A DNA stretch of 34,834 nt from a bacterium (lineage in GTDB: Bacteria; Krumholzibacteriota; Krumholzibacteriia; LZORAL124-64-63). The first letter of the stretch is position 1. The number at the start of each line of letters is the position of its first letter. The translations under genes were made by a program, and so were the position numbers. Below, piece by piece: positions 13,526 to 22,626 of this stretch. The notes under the pieces were generated by a model, which worked only from the letters and a program-made list of their open reading frames with translations, did no database searches and had not been told where the DNA came from. Location of the stretch: the NCBI GenBank assembly GCA_018814885.1, contig JAHIYU010000116.1:1-34834 (forward strand), read 5' to 3'.

Positions 13526-14953
13526 ATGAGCGACTCCGTAATGCGGCACATCCCCCCGGTGGGCCAGCTGCTCGAACATCCCGAGATCGTCCCCCTGCTG
13601 ACCGACGCGGCGCGCCCGTGGATCACGCGCATGGTGCAGCGCCTGGTGGATGCTGAGCGGAAGCGCCTGCGCCGGGCCGGTGACGACGGCGCGGTCAGCC
13701 GCGACGACCTGATGCTCACGCTCGTCGCCGCCGTGCTGTCCCGTCACGCCGCGCTGTTGCGGCCAACCCTCAAGCGCGTCATCAACGCCACCGGCGTGCT
13801 CGTACACACCAACCTCGGCCGCTCCCTCTATCCGCGTCAGGCCGTGGACTGGCTGGCCGAGGCCGCGCTGCACAACGTCGATCTGGAGATGGATCTCGAA
13901 ACCAACCGGCGCGGCCACCGCGGCCGCAAGGTGGAGGAGAAGCTGGCCCTGCTCACGGGCGCCGAGGACGCGCTGATCGTCAACAACAACGCGGCGGCCC
14001 TGTGGCTGGCCGTGCGCGCGATCGCGGGCACCGGGCGCGTGATCCTGTCGCGCGGCGAGGTGGTGGCCATCGGCGGCAGCTTCCGCATGAACGAAATCCT
14101 GACCGAGACGGGATGCGAGCTTGTGGAAGTCGGCACCACCAACCGCACGACGGCGGACGACTACCGCAGCGCCCTGGTTCCCGGCGCGGTGGTACTCAAG
14201 GTGCACCGCAGCAACTTCGCCCTGAAGGGCTTCGCCGAGGAAGCGAGCCTCGCCGAGCTGTCCGATCTGTGTCGCGAAACCGGGCAGACGCTGATCTACG
14301 ACGCGGGCAGCGGGCAGCTCGCCGACCTGGCCGAACTGGGTCTCGACGACCATCACACCCTGTCGGCCGACGTCGACGCGGGCGCCGACCTGGTGACTTG
14401 CAGCGGCGACAAGCTGTTCGGCGGCGGCCAGGCGGGCATGGCCCTGGGGCGTCGCGACCTGATCGACGCCATGCGCAACCATCCCATGCGCCGCGTGTTG
14501 CGCGTGGACAAGACCACCCTGGCGGCCGTCGACGGCGTGTTGACCCACTACCTGGCCGGCGATCAGATGGACGCGGTGCCGACCCTGCGGTTGGCGGCCC
14601 GCGACACCGGCGAGCTTTGGACGCTGGCCGAGGCTGCGCTCGCCCGCTTGACCGACGGTGCGCCCGCCGGCTGGACGGCGGAGGTCGTCGCGGGGACCGC
14701 CCAGGTGGGCGGCGGTTGCTCGGCCGAGGCCGAGTTGCCGACGCGCCTGCTCTTGTGGCGCGGGCCCCATGCGGAGCTGGAGCGTTGCCACCTGCTGCTC
14801 AGACGCGGCGATCCCGCCGTGCTGGCGCGGATCGGCCAGGGCGGCTTGGCCGTGGATCTGCGTTCGGTCCCCGACGAGGACCTGGACGCGCTGGTCGAGG
14901 CACTGCAGGCCGCCTGGCGCGGGCTGGCGGAACCGGCGGGGGAGACGTCATGA
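13526..14953 (+). CDS. selA: L-seryl-tRNA(Sec) selenium transferase
   Basis: The 475-residue PLP enzyme converts seryl-tRNA(Sec) to selenocysteinyl-tRNA(Sec) using selenophosphate. It matches SelA throughout: an N-terminal helical tRNA-binding region, INATGVLVHTNLGRS, ALIVNNNAAA, LSRGEVVAIGGSFR, VGTTNRT, then the PLP-lysine segment SGDKLFGGGQAG with K296. ATG 13526 is favoured because AAGG and GGAAGGA lie just upstream and MSDSVMRHIPPV resembles family N-termini. ATG 13490 would add 12 residues with no ribosome site. The usual partners selB, selC and selD are not in the window. The stop overlaps the next start (ATGA, 14950-14953). Confidence 0.95.
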   Translation: MSDSVMRHIPPVGQLLEHPEIVPLLTDAARPWITRMVQRLVDAERKRLRRAGDDGAVSRDDLMLTLVAAVLSRHAALLRPTLKRVINATGVLVHTNLGRSLYPRQAVDWLAEAALHNVDLEMDLETNRRGHRGRKVEEKLALLTGAEDALIVNNNAAALWLAVRAIAGTGRVILSRGEVVAIGGSFRMNEILTETGCELVEVGTTNRTTADDYRSALVPGAVVLKVHRSNFALKGFAEEASLAELSDLCRETGQTLIYDAGSGQLADLAELGLDDHHTLSADVDAGADLVTCSGDKLFGGGQAGMALGRRDLIDAMRNHPMRRVLRVDKTTLAAVDGVLTHYLAGDQMDAVPTLRLAARDTGELWTLAEAALARLTDGAPAGWTAEVVAGTAQVGGGCSAEAELPTRLLLWRGPHAELERCHLLLRRGDPAVLARIGQGGLAVDLRSVPDEDLDALVEALQAAWRGLAEPAGETS

Positions 14954-16269
14954 GCGCGGAGGCGGCAAGAGGTCCCGGAGGACTCGTCCTGCACGAAGCG
15001 GGGCTGGATCCGTCGCGCCTGGATCTGATCGGCGGCCCGGCGGCCTGGACCGCGTTGCCGGCCATGGGCCTGCGCGAGTTCGCCGACGCGCAGCTGCGGG
15101 GCGACGACGCCTCCCGCGTCTGCATCTTCCTGGACGCGCCCGGGCGCACCGCCACCCGCGCCGTGGCCGCCCTGGCCGTCGCGCGCTACCTGCTCGCCCT
15201 GGACCGCAGCGTCGTGGTCGTCGACGGCGATGATCAGCGCCCGGATCTCAGCCGCTGGGCGGGACGCCAGGAGACCGAGGGGTGGGTGGACGTGGTCCGC
15301 TACGGCATCTCGCCGCGGGCCGCCAGCGTCCCCTTGCCCTGGGGGCCGCAGGACGGCCGCGTGATGGGCGTCGGCTCCTACCACCCGGTGCGGGCCGAAC
15401 CCGGCGAGGCTGAGGACCTGTGCGAGCGCCTCCTCGAGGCGTACGACACGGTGCTGGTCTGCGCTTCGACCGGCGACCGCGGAGCGTTCTGGGCCGCGCT
15501 GCCGGCCCTGCGCGTGATCTGCTGGGACCGCGCCCAGGCCACGCCGGAGGAGACGGCGGTCCTGATCCGCGACGCGGCGGTCCTGGGCGCGTCCATGGAC
15601 GCCGCGATCGCCTTCGGCGTCTCGCGGCGGGCCGTGCGCGCGGATGACGGCACGACCCTCGCGGACGCATCCGCAGGGACGCCGCGCCGGTCTTCGCCGA
15701 TCTTCAGGCGGTTGACCATTTCCCTGGCGGTGCTCGTCGTGGTGCTGGGTATCTGGATCCTGGGCCAGCTCGCACGCGACGACACGCCGCCCGTCACGCT
15801 GCCGGGACCCGAGGTGGTCGTCCAGCCGGAGCGGACCCCGCCGGACAGCGCCGCGATCGACACGCTTGCCCAGATCCCGGGCGACAGCCCGAGACTTGCC
15901 GTCGCAGACACCCCCGTCCCGGCAGCCGCCGACTCCGCGTCCGCCGACGCGATACAGACGGCCGTCGCCGAGGAGCCGTCCACCGCGCAGGGCATCGACT
16001 GGACGGGCCCGGTGGCCGACGGCGTCTACTGCCTGCACGTCTACTCCATGGCCGACAGCACCATGGCCCGCGAGCAGCTGCAGTGGATGGAGCGGCGGGG
16101 CGTCGTGGGGATGGTCCGCCGGTGGCGCGACGCCGACGGGAAGGTATGGTTCCGGATCTACGCGGGCAGCTTCGCCACGCTGCGCGAGGCGCGTGCCGCC
16201 CAGCCCGACCTCTTCGAACGATTGGATACCGACTGGGCCATGCCCAAACTGACCGGCAACCTACGCTGA
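14950..16269 (+). CDS. SPOR-domain membrane protein with degenerate BY-kinase/ParA-like N-terminal domain
   Basis: A 439-residue protein of three parts. Residues about 50-225 resemble a bacterial tyrosine-kinase or ParA-like P-loop fold: a strand ending in DAPGRTATRAVAAL sits where Walker A should be, and VVVVDGDDQRPDL (88-100) resembles the A' motif, but the GKT/GKS lysine-Ser/Thr pair is missing, so it probably does not hydrolyse ATP. One membrane helix follows at about 254-275, then a Pro/Ala/Asp-rich linker. The C-terminus (about 355-430) is a SPOR domain (GVYCLHVYSM, VWFRIYAGSF), which usually binds glycan strands lacking stem peptides at division sites. With the N-terminal domain in the cytosol, it would span the inner membrane. 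The start overlaps the selA stop; smc follows after 42 bases. Confidence 0.7.
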   Translation: MSAEAARGPGGLVLHEAGLDPSRLDLIGGPAAWTALPAMGLREFADAQLRGDDASRVCIFLDAPGRTATRAVAALAVARYLLALDRSVVVVDGDDQRPDLSRWAGRQETEGWVDVVRYGISPRAASVPLPWGPQDGRVMGVGSYHPVRAEPGEAEDLCERLLEAYDTVLVCASTGDRGAFWAALPALRVICWDRAQATPEETAVLIRDAAVLGASMDAAIAFGVSRRAVRADDGTTLADASAGTPRRSSPIFRRLTISLAVLVVVLGIWILGQLARDDTPPVTLPGPEVVVQPERTPPDSAAIDTLAQIPGDSPRLAVADTPVPAAADSASADAIQTAVAEEPSTAQGIDWTGPVADGVYCLHVYSMADSTMAREQLQWMERRGVVGMVRRWRDADGKVWFRIYAGSFATLREARAAQPDLFERLDTDWAMPKLTGNLR

Positions 16270-16311
16270 GGCGCGACGTGGACGCGCCGCCGCAACGCAG
16301 AAGGTGAGCAC

Positions 16312-19300
16312 TTGAAACTCAAGCGAGTGGATCTACAGGGCTTCAAATCGTTCGTCGACAAGACGTCGCTGGTGTTCGACGAGGGCATCACTTCCATCCT
16401 CGGACCAAACGGCTGCGGCAAGAGCAACATCATCGACGCCATTCGCTGGGTGCTCGGCGAGCAGTCGGCCAAGCAGCTGCGCGGGTCGCGCATGGAGGAC
16501 ATCATCTTCAACGGCTCCGCCCGGCGCAAGCCGGTCGGCCTCTGCGAGGTCGCGCTGACCTTCACCAACCACGACCGCAAGCTGCCCATCGAGTTCGACG
16601 AGGTCACGGTCAAGCGTCGCGTGACCCGTGACGGCATCTCGCAGTACTTCCTGAACAACGCGCCGGTGCGGCTGAAGGACCTGCGCGACATGTTCTTCGA
16701 GAGCGGCGTCAACAACACGACCTACAGCGTCATCGAGCAGGAGAAGATCGGCCGCGTGCTGAGCGACAACGCGGACGAGGTGCGCCTGCTGATCGAGGAG
16801 GGCGCGGGCATCGTCCGCTACAAGGCCCGTCGCAAGGAAGCGCAGCGCAAGCTCAAGCAGACCGAGCAGGACCTGTTGCGGCTGCACGACATCACCGAAG
16901 AGATCGCCCGCGAGGTGAGATCCCTGAGCCGGCAGGTGGGCAAGGCGCGTCGCTATCGCCGCCTCTACGCCGAGTCGCGGGCGCTTGACCTGCTGCTCGC
17001 GGACCGGGCGTGGCGCGACATGGACGCCCGCGAACGGGAGCTGCGCGACAGCCTGCAGGAACTGGCGCTGCTGGCCGAGGCGGATTCGGGCGAGTTGGCG
17101 GCGCTGCGTGCCAGGATCGAGGCAACACGGCCGGCCGTGGACGAGCGCGAGGCCGAGCGTCAGGGTCTGGAAGGGTCGCTCCAGGCCTACGAGCAGGAGC
17201 TGCAGCAGGTGGAGCAGCAGCTCCTCCTGCTCGAGCATCGCATCGCGGCCCACAAGCAGCGCTTGCAGGAGAACACAGAGTCGGTCGCGGACATCTGTGC
17301 GCGGCGTGAAGGCTATCACGAGGAGATCAACGGCCTGACGGGGCGTCGTGCCGGGACGGTCGCCGCCGTGGCCGAGCTGGTGTCGTCGCTGGCGGGCCTC
17401 GAGGAGGAGCTCAAGCTGGTCGGGGCCGGCTACGACGCCGACCGCACCGCCCTGGAGAAGGCCGCCCAGCTCAACATCGAGTTCATCGAGACCGACAACC
17501 GCCACCATGCCGAGTTGCGCGAACTGGAGATCCGCCGCGAGACCCGTCGCGAACGTCTGGCGGCCGTGGCGCAGGAAAGAGAGCAGCTGCAGCAGAAGCG
17601 GCGCGCCGGCGAAGAGCGTCTCGCCGATCTGGCGATCCGCAAGGAGGAGCTGACAGGTTCCCGGCGCGACCTGCTCGGAGTGCTGGCGGCCGCCGAACGC
17701 AGCCTGCAGGACGTCCAGGACCGGCGCAGCGTCCTGCGCGACGAGATCGCCCTGCGCGAAGCCCGCCGCGAATCCCTGCACTCGCGCCAAGAATTGCTCA
17801 AGCGCATCAAGGACAGCTATCACGGCTACAGCGGCGCCGCCCGCGAGGTCCTCAACGCCAGCGGCGACGACCCCGGGGTGCTGGGTACGCTCGCCGATGG
17901 TCTGACCGTGAGCGAAGGGTGGACCGAGGCGGTGGAGGTCCTGCTCGGCGACATGCTCGATTCCGTGGTGGTCGCCGGTTCCGCAAAGGCCCTCGACCTG
18001 GTCGATACGGTGCGCGCGGCCGAGAAGGGACGGGCCAGTTTCCTGCTGACCGGGGCCCAGACCGGCGCTCGCGGAGCCGGTCCCGCCCCGGATGGCGGCC
18101 GGCCCGGCCGCGAACTCGTCGACGGACCCGGTGCCGACACGCGTCACCTGCGAGGCCTGCTCGATACGGCATGGGCCTTCGAGACGGATGCCGCCGCCGT
18201 GGACGCGGCCTCCCGGCACGACGGGCCCGCGGTGCTCGTCTGCGTCTCGCGCAGCGGCCTGCTGGTGACCAGCGATGGCCTGGTCCGCGGCGGCCGCGGC
18301 AAGGGCGAGGAGGTCAGCCTGCTCGGCCGCGGCGAGAAACTGGACCGCCTGGAACAGGATATTCGCGAGCTGGGCGAGCGGATCGACGGGCTGATCCGGG
18401 ACAGGGAGGAGGCGGGCCGCCGCGAGGACGAGCTGAAACGCGAGTTCGCCGCCGGCCGCGAGGAACTCGCCGGACTGGACGCGCGGATGGGGAAGGTGCA
18501 CGTGGACGAAGCGGAAGTGCGCTCGCGCATCGACACCGCCGCGCAAAGGCTCGCCGCGATCGCGCGGGACAGCGAGGACATCGATGCCTCCCTGCGCGAG
18601 CTGGCCTCGCGGGAGGAGGAAATGCGGGGAGACCTGGACGAGAGCGGACGCCGCCGCGACAGCAGCCACATGCGCGTGGAGGATCTCCGGCATGCGGTGA
18701 CCGAGAGCGAGGGACGTCGCGACGCCATGCGCGCCGAGGTGGCCGAGAGGCGCGTGGAACTCTCCCGCCGACAGGGCGAGGAACGGGAACTGGAGACGGC
18801 CCTGTCGCATCTGCAGGAGTCGGTGGCAGAGATGACCGCCAACGAGGAGCGCCTCCGTCAGGATATCGCCTCGACCCGCGAGGAACTGGAACGGATGGAG
18901 CAGGAGGTCGGCCAGCGCCGCGGACAGCTCGCCGCCGGCATGGGCGAGCGCGACCGCCGCCGACTGCTCGTCCAGGCCAGCGCCGAGGCCATCGCCCAGC
19001 TGCACCAGGAGACGGCGGTCTGGCACGACCGCGTCAAGGAGATCGAGGACCAGCGCAACTCCTGCCGCGAGAAGGCCCACACCGCCGAGACCGAGATGGC
19101 CACCCTCGACGTGCGCCGTACCAATCTCGTCGAACGGGTGGAGGAACAGCACAAGGGGCGGTTCCGCGAGTTGATCCGGTCGATCGACCCCGAGGCGCTG
19201 CCCAGGGCGCTGGAGATCGACGAGGGCGTGTTCCAGCCGGACCAGGCCCGGGAACTGCTCGAGGAAGACCGCCGCAGGCTGAATGCCCTGGGCGCGGTGA

Positions 19301-20094
19301 ACCACCTGGCCGTCGAGGAATACGAGCAGAAGAAGGAGCGCCTCGGTTTCCTCGAGGGCCAGCTGGCCGACGTCGAGAAGGCGCGCGCCGATCTCACGGC
19401 CACCATCGACAAGATCAACCGCACCGCCCGGCGGCTCTTCCACGAGACCTTCGAGGAAGTGCGCCGCAACTACGTGGCCGTGTTCCAGACCCTCTTCGAG
19501 GGCGGTCGGGCCGACCTGCTCATCGAACGCACCGACGATCCGCTCGAGTCGAACATCCGGATCCTGGCCCAGCCCAAGGGCAAGCGCGTGGACCACATCC
19601 GCCTGCTGTCCGGCGGCGAGAGGTGCCTGACGGCGCTGTCGCTGCTCTTCGCCGTTTATCTCGTCAAGCCGTCGCCCTTCTGCCTGCTCGACGAGGCCGA
19701 CGCGCCGCTCGACGACGCCAACATCCAGCGCTTCGTGCGCATGCTGCGCGAGTTCTCCTCGGAGACCCAGTTCCTCGTGGTGACCCACAACAAGCTGACC
19801 ATGGAGACGGCCAATCACCTCTACGGCGTCACCATGATGGAGGAGGGCGTCAGCAGCCTGGTCTCGGTCAGCTTCCAGGACGTGGCCGACAGTCGGAGCG
19901 AAGACGAGCTGGGCAAGGCCATCGCGGCGCGCCGCCGGCACATCGACGCCGCCGAGGAGGAGAGGGCCGTCATGGCCGCGGCCGGCGGCGGCGGCGTCAC
20001 GGAGATGCGCTTCGTCCTCGACAACTCCGTGCCCGCGGCTCCGGACGACGACGACGACGCCGGGACCGAGAACCGGGGCCGGGAGGCCAGCTAG
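16312..20094 (+). CDS. smc: Chromosome segregation ATPase SMC
   Basis: A full-length, 1260-residue SMC. The head is split: Walker A GPNGCGKSN at residues 31-39 and, at the other end, the signature LLSGGERCL (about 1099) and Walker B FCLLDEADAPLDD (about 1123-1135). Between are two long coiled coils (about 170-500 and 670-1020, rich in Glu, Arg, Leu and Gln) flanking a hinge (about 505-650) with SYHGYSGAAREVL and VLLGDMLDSVVV. It compacts and segregates the chromosome with ScpA/ScpB, which are not in this window. TTG 16312 is set by AAGGTGA (16301-16307) and the canonical MKLKRVDLQGFKSF start. The C-terminal 60 residues after the head are acidic and unusual. The ftsY ATG follows its stop directly. 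Confidence 0.97.
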   Translation: MKLKRVDLQGFKSFVDKTSLVFDEGITSILGPNGCGKSNIIDAIRWVLGEQSAKQLRGSRMEDIIFNGSARRKPVGLCEVALTFTNHDRKLPIEFDEVTVKRRVTRDGISQYFLNNAPVRLKDLRDMFFESGVNNTTYSVIEQEKIGRVLSDNADEVRLLIEEGAGIVRYKARRKEAQRKLKQTEQDLLRLHDITEEIAREVRSLSRQVGKARRYRRLYAESRALDLLLADRAWRDMDARERELRDSLQELALLAEADSGELAALRARIEATRPAVDEREAERQGLEGSLQAYEQELQQVEQQLLLLEHRIAAHKQRLQENTESVADICARREGYHEEINGLTGRRAGTVAAVAELVSSLAGLEEELKLVGAGYDADRTALEKAAQLNIEFIETDNRHHAELRELEIRRETRRERLAAVAQEREQLQQKRRAGEERLADLAIRKEELTGSRRDLLGVLAAAERSLQDVQDRRSVLRDEIALREARRESLHSRQELLKRIKDSYHGYSGAAREVLNASGDDPGVLGTLADGLTVSEGWTEAVEVLLGDMLDSVVVAGSAKALDLVDTVRAAEKGRASFLLTGAQTGARGAGPAPDGGRPGRELVDGPGADTRHLRGLLDTAWAFETDAAAVDAASRHDGPAVLVCVSRSGLLVTSDGLVRGGRGKGEEVSLLGRGEKLDRLEQDIRELGERIDGLIRDREEAGRREDELKREFAAGREELAGLDARMGKVHVDEAEVRSRIDTAAQRLAAIARDSEDIDASLRELASREEEMRGDLDESGRRRDSSHMRVEDLRHAVTESEGRRDAMRAEVAERRVELSRRQGEERELETALSHLQESVAEMTANEERLRQDIASTREELERMEQEVGQRRGQLAAGMGERDRRRLLVQASAEAIAQLHQETAVWHDRVKEIEDQRNSCREKAHTAETEMATLDVRRTNLVERVEEQHKGRFRELIRSIDPEALPRALEIDEGVFQPDQARELLEEDRRRLNALGAVNHLAVEEYEQKKERLGFLEGQLADVEKARADLTATIDKINRTARRLFHETFEEVRRNYVAVFQTLFEGGRADLLIERTDDPLESNIRILAQPKGKRVDHIRLLSGGERCLTALSLLFAVYLVKPSPFCLLDEADAPLDDANIQRFVRMLREFSSETQFLVVTHNKLTMETANHLYGVTMMEEGVSSLVSVSFQDVADSRSEDELGKAIAARRRHIDAAEEERAVMAAAGGGGVTEMRFVLDNSVPAAPDDDDDAGTENRGREAS

Positions 20095-21108
20095 ATGTTC
20101 GGCGCCTTCGACAAGCTTCGCCGTGGACTGCGCAAGACACGCGACGGCATCTTCGGCCGCCTCGGCGACATGTTCTCCGGACGGGTCCGGCTCGATCCCG
20201 GGACCCTCGACGAGATCGAGGAGATGCTCATCGCGTCGGACCTGGGCGTCAACGCGAGCACCCGCATCACCCGCAACATCGAGAAGCGGTTGAAGGAGGA
20301 GGGGGGCGACGCCGACCTCGCGTCGGTCATCGAGGTGATCCGCGGGGACATCTGCAAGATCCTCACCGAAGCCAAGCCCGTCGTGAAGGTGCGCAGCTGG
20401 GACGAGGCCGCGGCGGCAGGCGGCGCCAAGAGGAAGAAGGGCAAGGGCAAGTCCGCCGCGCCGGTCGGGACGGCGCCTGGGCCCGCGTCGGATCTGCGCG
20501 TGATCTTAGTAGTCGGCGTCAACGGCACGGGCAAGACCACAACCATCGCCAAGCTCGCCCACGCCCTGAAGCAGGACGGCCAGCGGGTGCTACTGGCCGC
20601 GGGCGATACCTTCCGCGCGGCTGCGGTGGAGCAGCTCGCCATCTGGGCCGAGCGGGTCGGGGTGGACTGCATCCAGCAGGGGAGGGGCGCGGATGCGGCC
20701 GCCGTGGTCTTCGACGCGCTGTCGGCGGCGGAATCCCGCGGCGTGGACGTGGTGATCGTCGACACGGCGGGACGCCTGCACACGAAGGTCAGCCTCATGG
20801 ACGAGCTGGGCAAGGTCGCCCGCGTGATCCGGCGCAGGATCGGCCGCGACCCCGAGACCCTGCTGGTCATCGACGCCAACACGGGCCAGAACGGCCTGCA
20901 GCAGGCCAGGATCTTCGCCGAGACGGTGCCCGTGGACGGCCTCGTCCTGACCAAGCTGGACGGCACCGCCAAGGGCGGCATCGTGGTGGCCATCGCGGAG
21001 ACGCTGGGCCTGCCCGTCAAGTACGTCGGCGTGGGCGAGACCCTGGAGGACCTCGCTCCTTTCGACCCCGAGGAATTCACAGCCGCCATGTTCGCTGAAG
21101 ATAAATAG
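20095..21108 (+). CDS. ftsY: Signal recognition particle receptor FtsY
   Basis: A 337-residue SRP GTPase that docks SRP-ribosome complexes at the inner membrane. A short N domain (about 1-95) with a basic, amphipathic start (MFGAFDKLRRGLRK) replaces the long acidic A domain of E. coli. A Lys-rich linker (RKKGKGK) precedes the G domain: G1 GVNGTGKTTT (141-150), DTFRAAAVEQL, G3 DTAGRLHT (about 223), G4 TKLDGTAKGG (about 285) and the closing GVGETLEDLAPFDPEEF. The ATG abuts the smc stop, with GGGAGG 8 bases upstream inside smc, so the two are coupled; the smc-ftsY order is common. Confidence 0.97.
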   Translation: MFGAFDKLRRGLRKTRDGIFGRLGDMFSGRVRLDPGTLDEIEEMLIASDLGVNASTRITRNIEKRLKEEGGDADLASVIEVIRGDICKILTEAKPVVKVRSWDEAAAAGGAKRKKGKGKSAAPVGTAPGPASDLRVILVVGVNGTGKTTTIAKLAHALKQDGQRVLLAAGDTFRAAAVEQLAIWAERVGVDCIQQGRGADAAAVVFDALSAAESRGVDVVIVDTAGRLHTKVSLMDELGKVARVIRRRIGRDPETLLVIDANTGQNGLQQARIFAETVPVDGLVLTKLDGTAKGGIVVAIAETLGLPVKYVGVGETLEDLAPFDPEEFTAAMFAEDK

Positions 21109-21198
21109 TGACAGTCTTTTTCCGGATTTTCTTGATTGTTGCCTCGAGGTCGGGCTCGTCTCCAGCGCCTCGCCCCGCCGCCGCCGGCCACCTCCGAC

Positions 21199-21227
21199 TT
21201 GACATGCATTTCCGCGCCATCTAGCTT
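21199..21227 (+). promoter_or_regulatory. Promoter of the riboflavin operon
   Basis: A perfect TTGACA (21199-21204), a 17-base spacer and TAGCTT (21222-21227) lie just before the riboswitch. Transcription would start near 21234, about 33 bases before the P1 stem. The stretch 21109-21198 after ftsY has a short T-run but no clear hairpin. Confidence 0.6.
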
Positions 21228-21266
21228 ATTGCCTGACACGCATGTGCGACTGCGCATGCCAGCTCG

Positions 21267-21394
21267 CAACTTCAGGGCGGGGTGAAAGTCCCCACCGGCG
21301 GTCAAAGCCCGCGAACCGATCAGGCGCACCGGCCCGGTCGGCCGACCCGGTGGAAATCCGGGGCCGACAGTTACAGTCTGGATGGGAGAAGTTG
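21267..21394 (+). promoter_or_regulatory. FMN riboswitch (RFN element)
   Basis: The sequence has the conserved RFN blocks in order: AGGGCGGGGTGAAAGTCCCC, ACCGGCGGTCAAAGCCCGCGA, GGTGGAAATCCGGGGCCGAC and ACAGTCTGGATGGGAGAA. Stem P1 is CAACTTC (21267-21273) with GAAGTTG (21388-21394). The variable arm lies around 21315-21350. It binds FMN and represses the rib operon when FMN is plentiful. It sits between a sigma70-type promoter and ribD, as expected. Confidence 0.97.
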
Positions 21395-21456
21395 GGAGAT
21401 ACGCGTTCGCCGGAGCCACGTCCGGCGGCGCGCCTTCCTGTTGCTCCCTTCCCAAC
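21391..21456 (+). promoter_or_regulatory. Predicted expression platform of the FMN riboswitch
   Basis: GTTGGGA (21391-21397), which contains part of the 3' half of P1, can pair with TCCCAAC (21450-21456). This excludes P1, so the two states would switch. Inside lies a strong hairpin, CGCCGGA/TCCGGCG (21408-21427), extendable to 21402-21432 with one bulged base. No T-run follows it, so control may be by Rho or by translation rather than intrinsic termination. Confidence 0.5.
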
Positions 21457-21473
21457 GACAGCGGACCGATAAG

Positions 21474-22625
21474 ATGGCGTTCAGCGTCTCCGACACCCGG
21501 TTCATGTCCGTTGCCCACAAGACGGCGCAGCGGCTGGACGGTCGTCCCTGGCCCAATCCGCCGGTGGGGGCGGTCGTGGTGCGCGACGGCGAGATCGTCG
21601 GCCGCGGCGCGCACCGGGGTCCGGGCGAGGAGCACGCCGAGATCGTCGCCCTCACAGAAGCGGGCGAGCGCGCCCGGGGCGCCACGCTCTACGTCACGCT
21701 GGAGCCCTGCAACCATCAGGGACGCTGTCCGCCATGTGCGCCCGCCGTGGCGGCGAGCGGCATCGGGAAGCTGGTCGTGGGCGTCCGCGATCCCAATCCG
21801 GCGGTCGCCGGCGGCGGCCTCGACGTCGTGCGCGAGGCCGGGATCGAGGTATCGCTCGGCGTGCTCGGCCGGGGGTGCTTGGAATTGATCTGGCCCTTCG
21901 CCGTCACCGACGGGTTCAAGCGCCCGTTCGTCATCCTCAAGACCGCGGCGACACTGGACGGGCGGTTCGCGCCCGCGGGCGGCGTCGACGGCGAACCCTT
22001 CTACCTGACCGGCGCGGACGCCCTGGCGGAGGTCGGCCGCCTGAGGCGCTGGAGCGACGCGGTGCTCGTGGGCGAGGGGACCGTGCAGGCCGACCGGCCC
22101 CGGCTGGACGGGCGGCGCGCGCCCGACGATCCGCCCGCCCCCCGGGCCGAACCGCGCCCCGCCTGCGTCGATACGGACCTCTCGGGGGTCGCCGGCTGGG
22201 GACGCGACGCGATCCTGGCCTTCGCCGGCGACGGCGTCGATCGGGACAGGGTGCGAGGACTCGCGGCCTCCGGCGTCGAGGTGGTGCTCTGTCGGGAGCG
22301 CGGAGGCCGCGTGGACCTGCAGGACCTGCTGGACAGGGCCCTCGCGCGCGGGCTCCACGTGCTGATGGTCGAAGGCGGTCCGACCCTGGCCTCTTCCCTG
22401 CTGGCCGCCGGACTGGTGGACAGGTGGGTGCAGTTCGTGGCGCCGCAGGTGCTGGGTGAAGGCGTGGGCTGGCCCGTGGCGCCCGCGCGGACCGACGCGC
22501 GCGACTTCTCGTTGACGCGCGCCCTGCGCTTCGGCGCGGACGCCTGCATGACCTGGGACCGCACGAATTTCTCGGCGTTGCGAGCCGGGTTGACGCGGAC
22601 GCGGTCCGGACGCGGGGAGGCGTGA
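21474..22625 (+). CDS. ribD: Bifunctional diaminohydroxyphosphoribosylaminopyrimidine deaminase / 5-amino-6-(5-phosphoribosylamino)uracil reductase
   Basis: A 383-residue two-domain enzyme for the second and third steps of riboflavin synthesis. The N-terminal zinc deaminase domain (about 1-145) has PNPPVGAVVV, HAE and TLEPCNHQGRCPPC with both zinc cysteines. The C-terminal reductase domain (about 146-375) has LKTAATLDGR, DAVLVGEGTVQADRPRL and LMVEGGPTLASSLL. The frame is open upstream through the riboswitch, so the start must lie after it. ATG 21474 fits RibD length, although its ribosome site is weak (GCGGA), which suits translational control by the riboswitch; ATG 21504 is an alternative. 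First gene of ribD-ribE-ribBA-ribH-nusB. Confidence 0.95.
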   Translation: MAFSVSDTRFMSVAHKTAQRLDGRPWPNPPVGAVVVRDGEIVGRGAHRGPGEEHAEIVALTEAGERARGATLYVTLEPCNHQGRCPPCAPAVAASGIGKLVVGVRDPNPAVAGGGLDVVREAGIEVSLGVLGRGCLELIWPFAVTDGFKRPFVILKTAATLDGRFAPAGGVDGEPFYLTGADALAEVGRLRRWSDAVLVGEGTVQADRPRLDGRRAPDDPPAPRAEPRPACVDTDLSGVAGWGRDAILAFAGDGVDRDRVRGLAASGVEVVLCRERGGRVDLQDLLDRALARGLHVLMVEGGPTLASSLLAAGLVDRWVQFVAPQVLGEGVGWPVAPARTDARDFSLTRALRFGADACMTWDRTNFSALRAGLTRTRSGRGEA

Positions 22626-22626
22626 G

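Noticed and set aside
12222..13526. A plus-strand frame antisense to the amidase, suspected as a separate gene in the low-GC segment
   Set aside because: The amidase frame is intact across the segment and keeps domain structure; the antisense product has no motif.
13526..16269. An in-frame TGA selenocysteine codon near selA
   Set aside because: No gene in the window appears broken by an in-frame TGA with homology continuing after it.
16333..19941. A 1202-codon open frame antisense to smc
   Set aside because: It mirrors the SMC codons in a GC-rich gene, has no recognisable motif, and the plus-strand SMC is certain.
17919..21098. A 1059-codon plus-strand frame across smc and ftsY
   Set aside because: It is an Arg/Gly/Pro-rich shadow frame with no domain.
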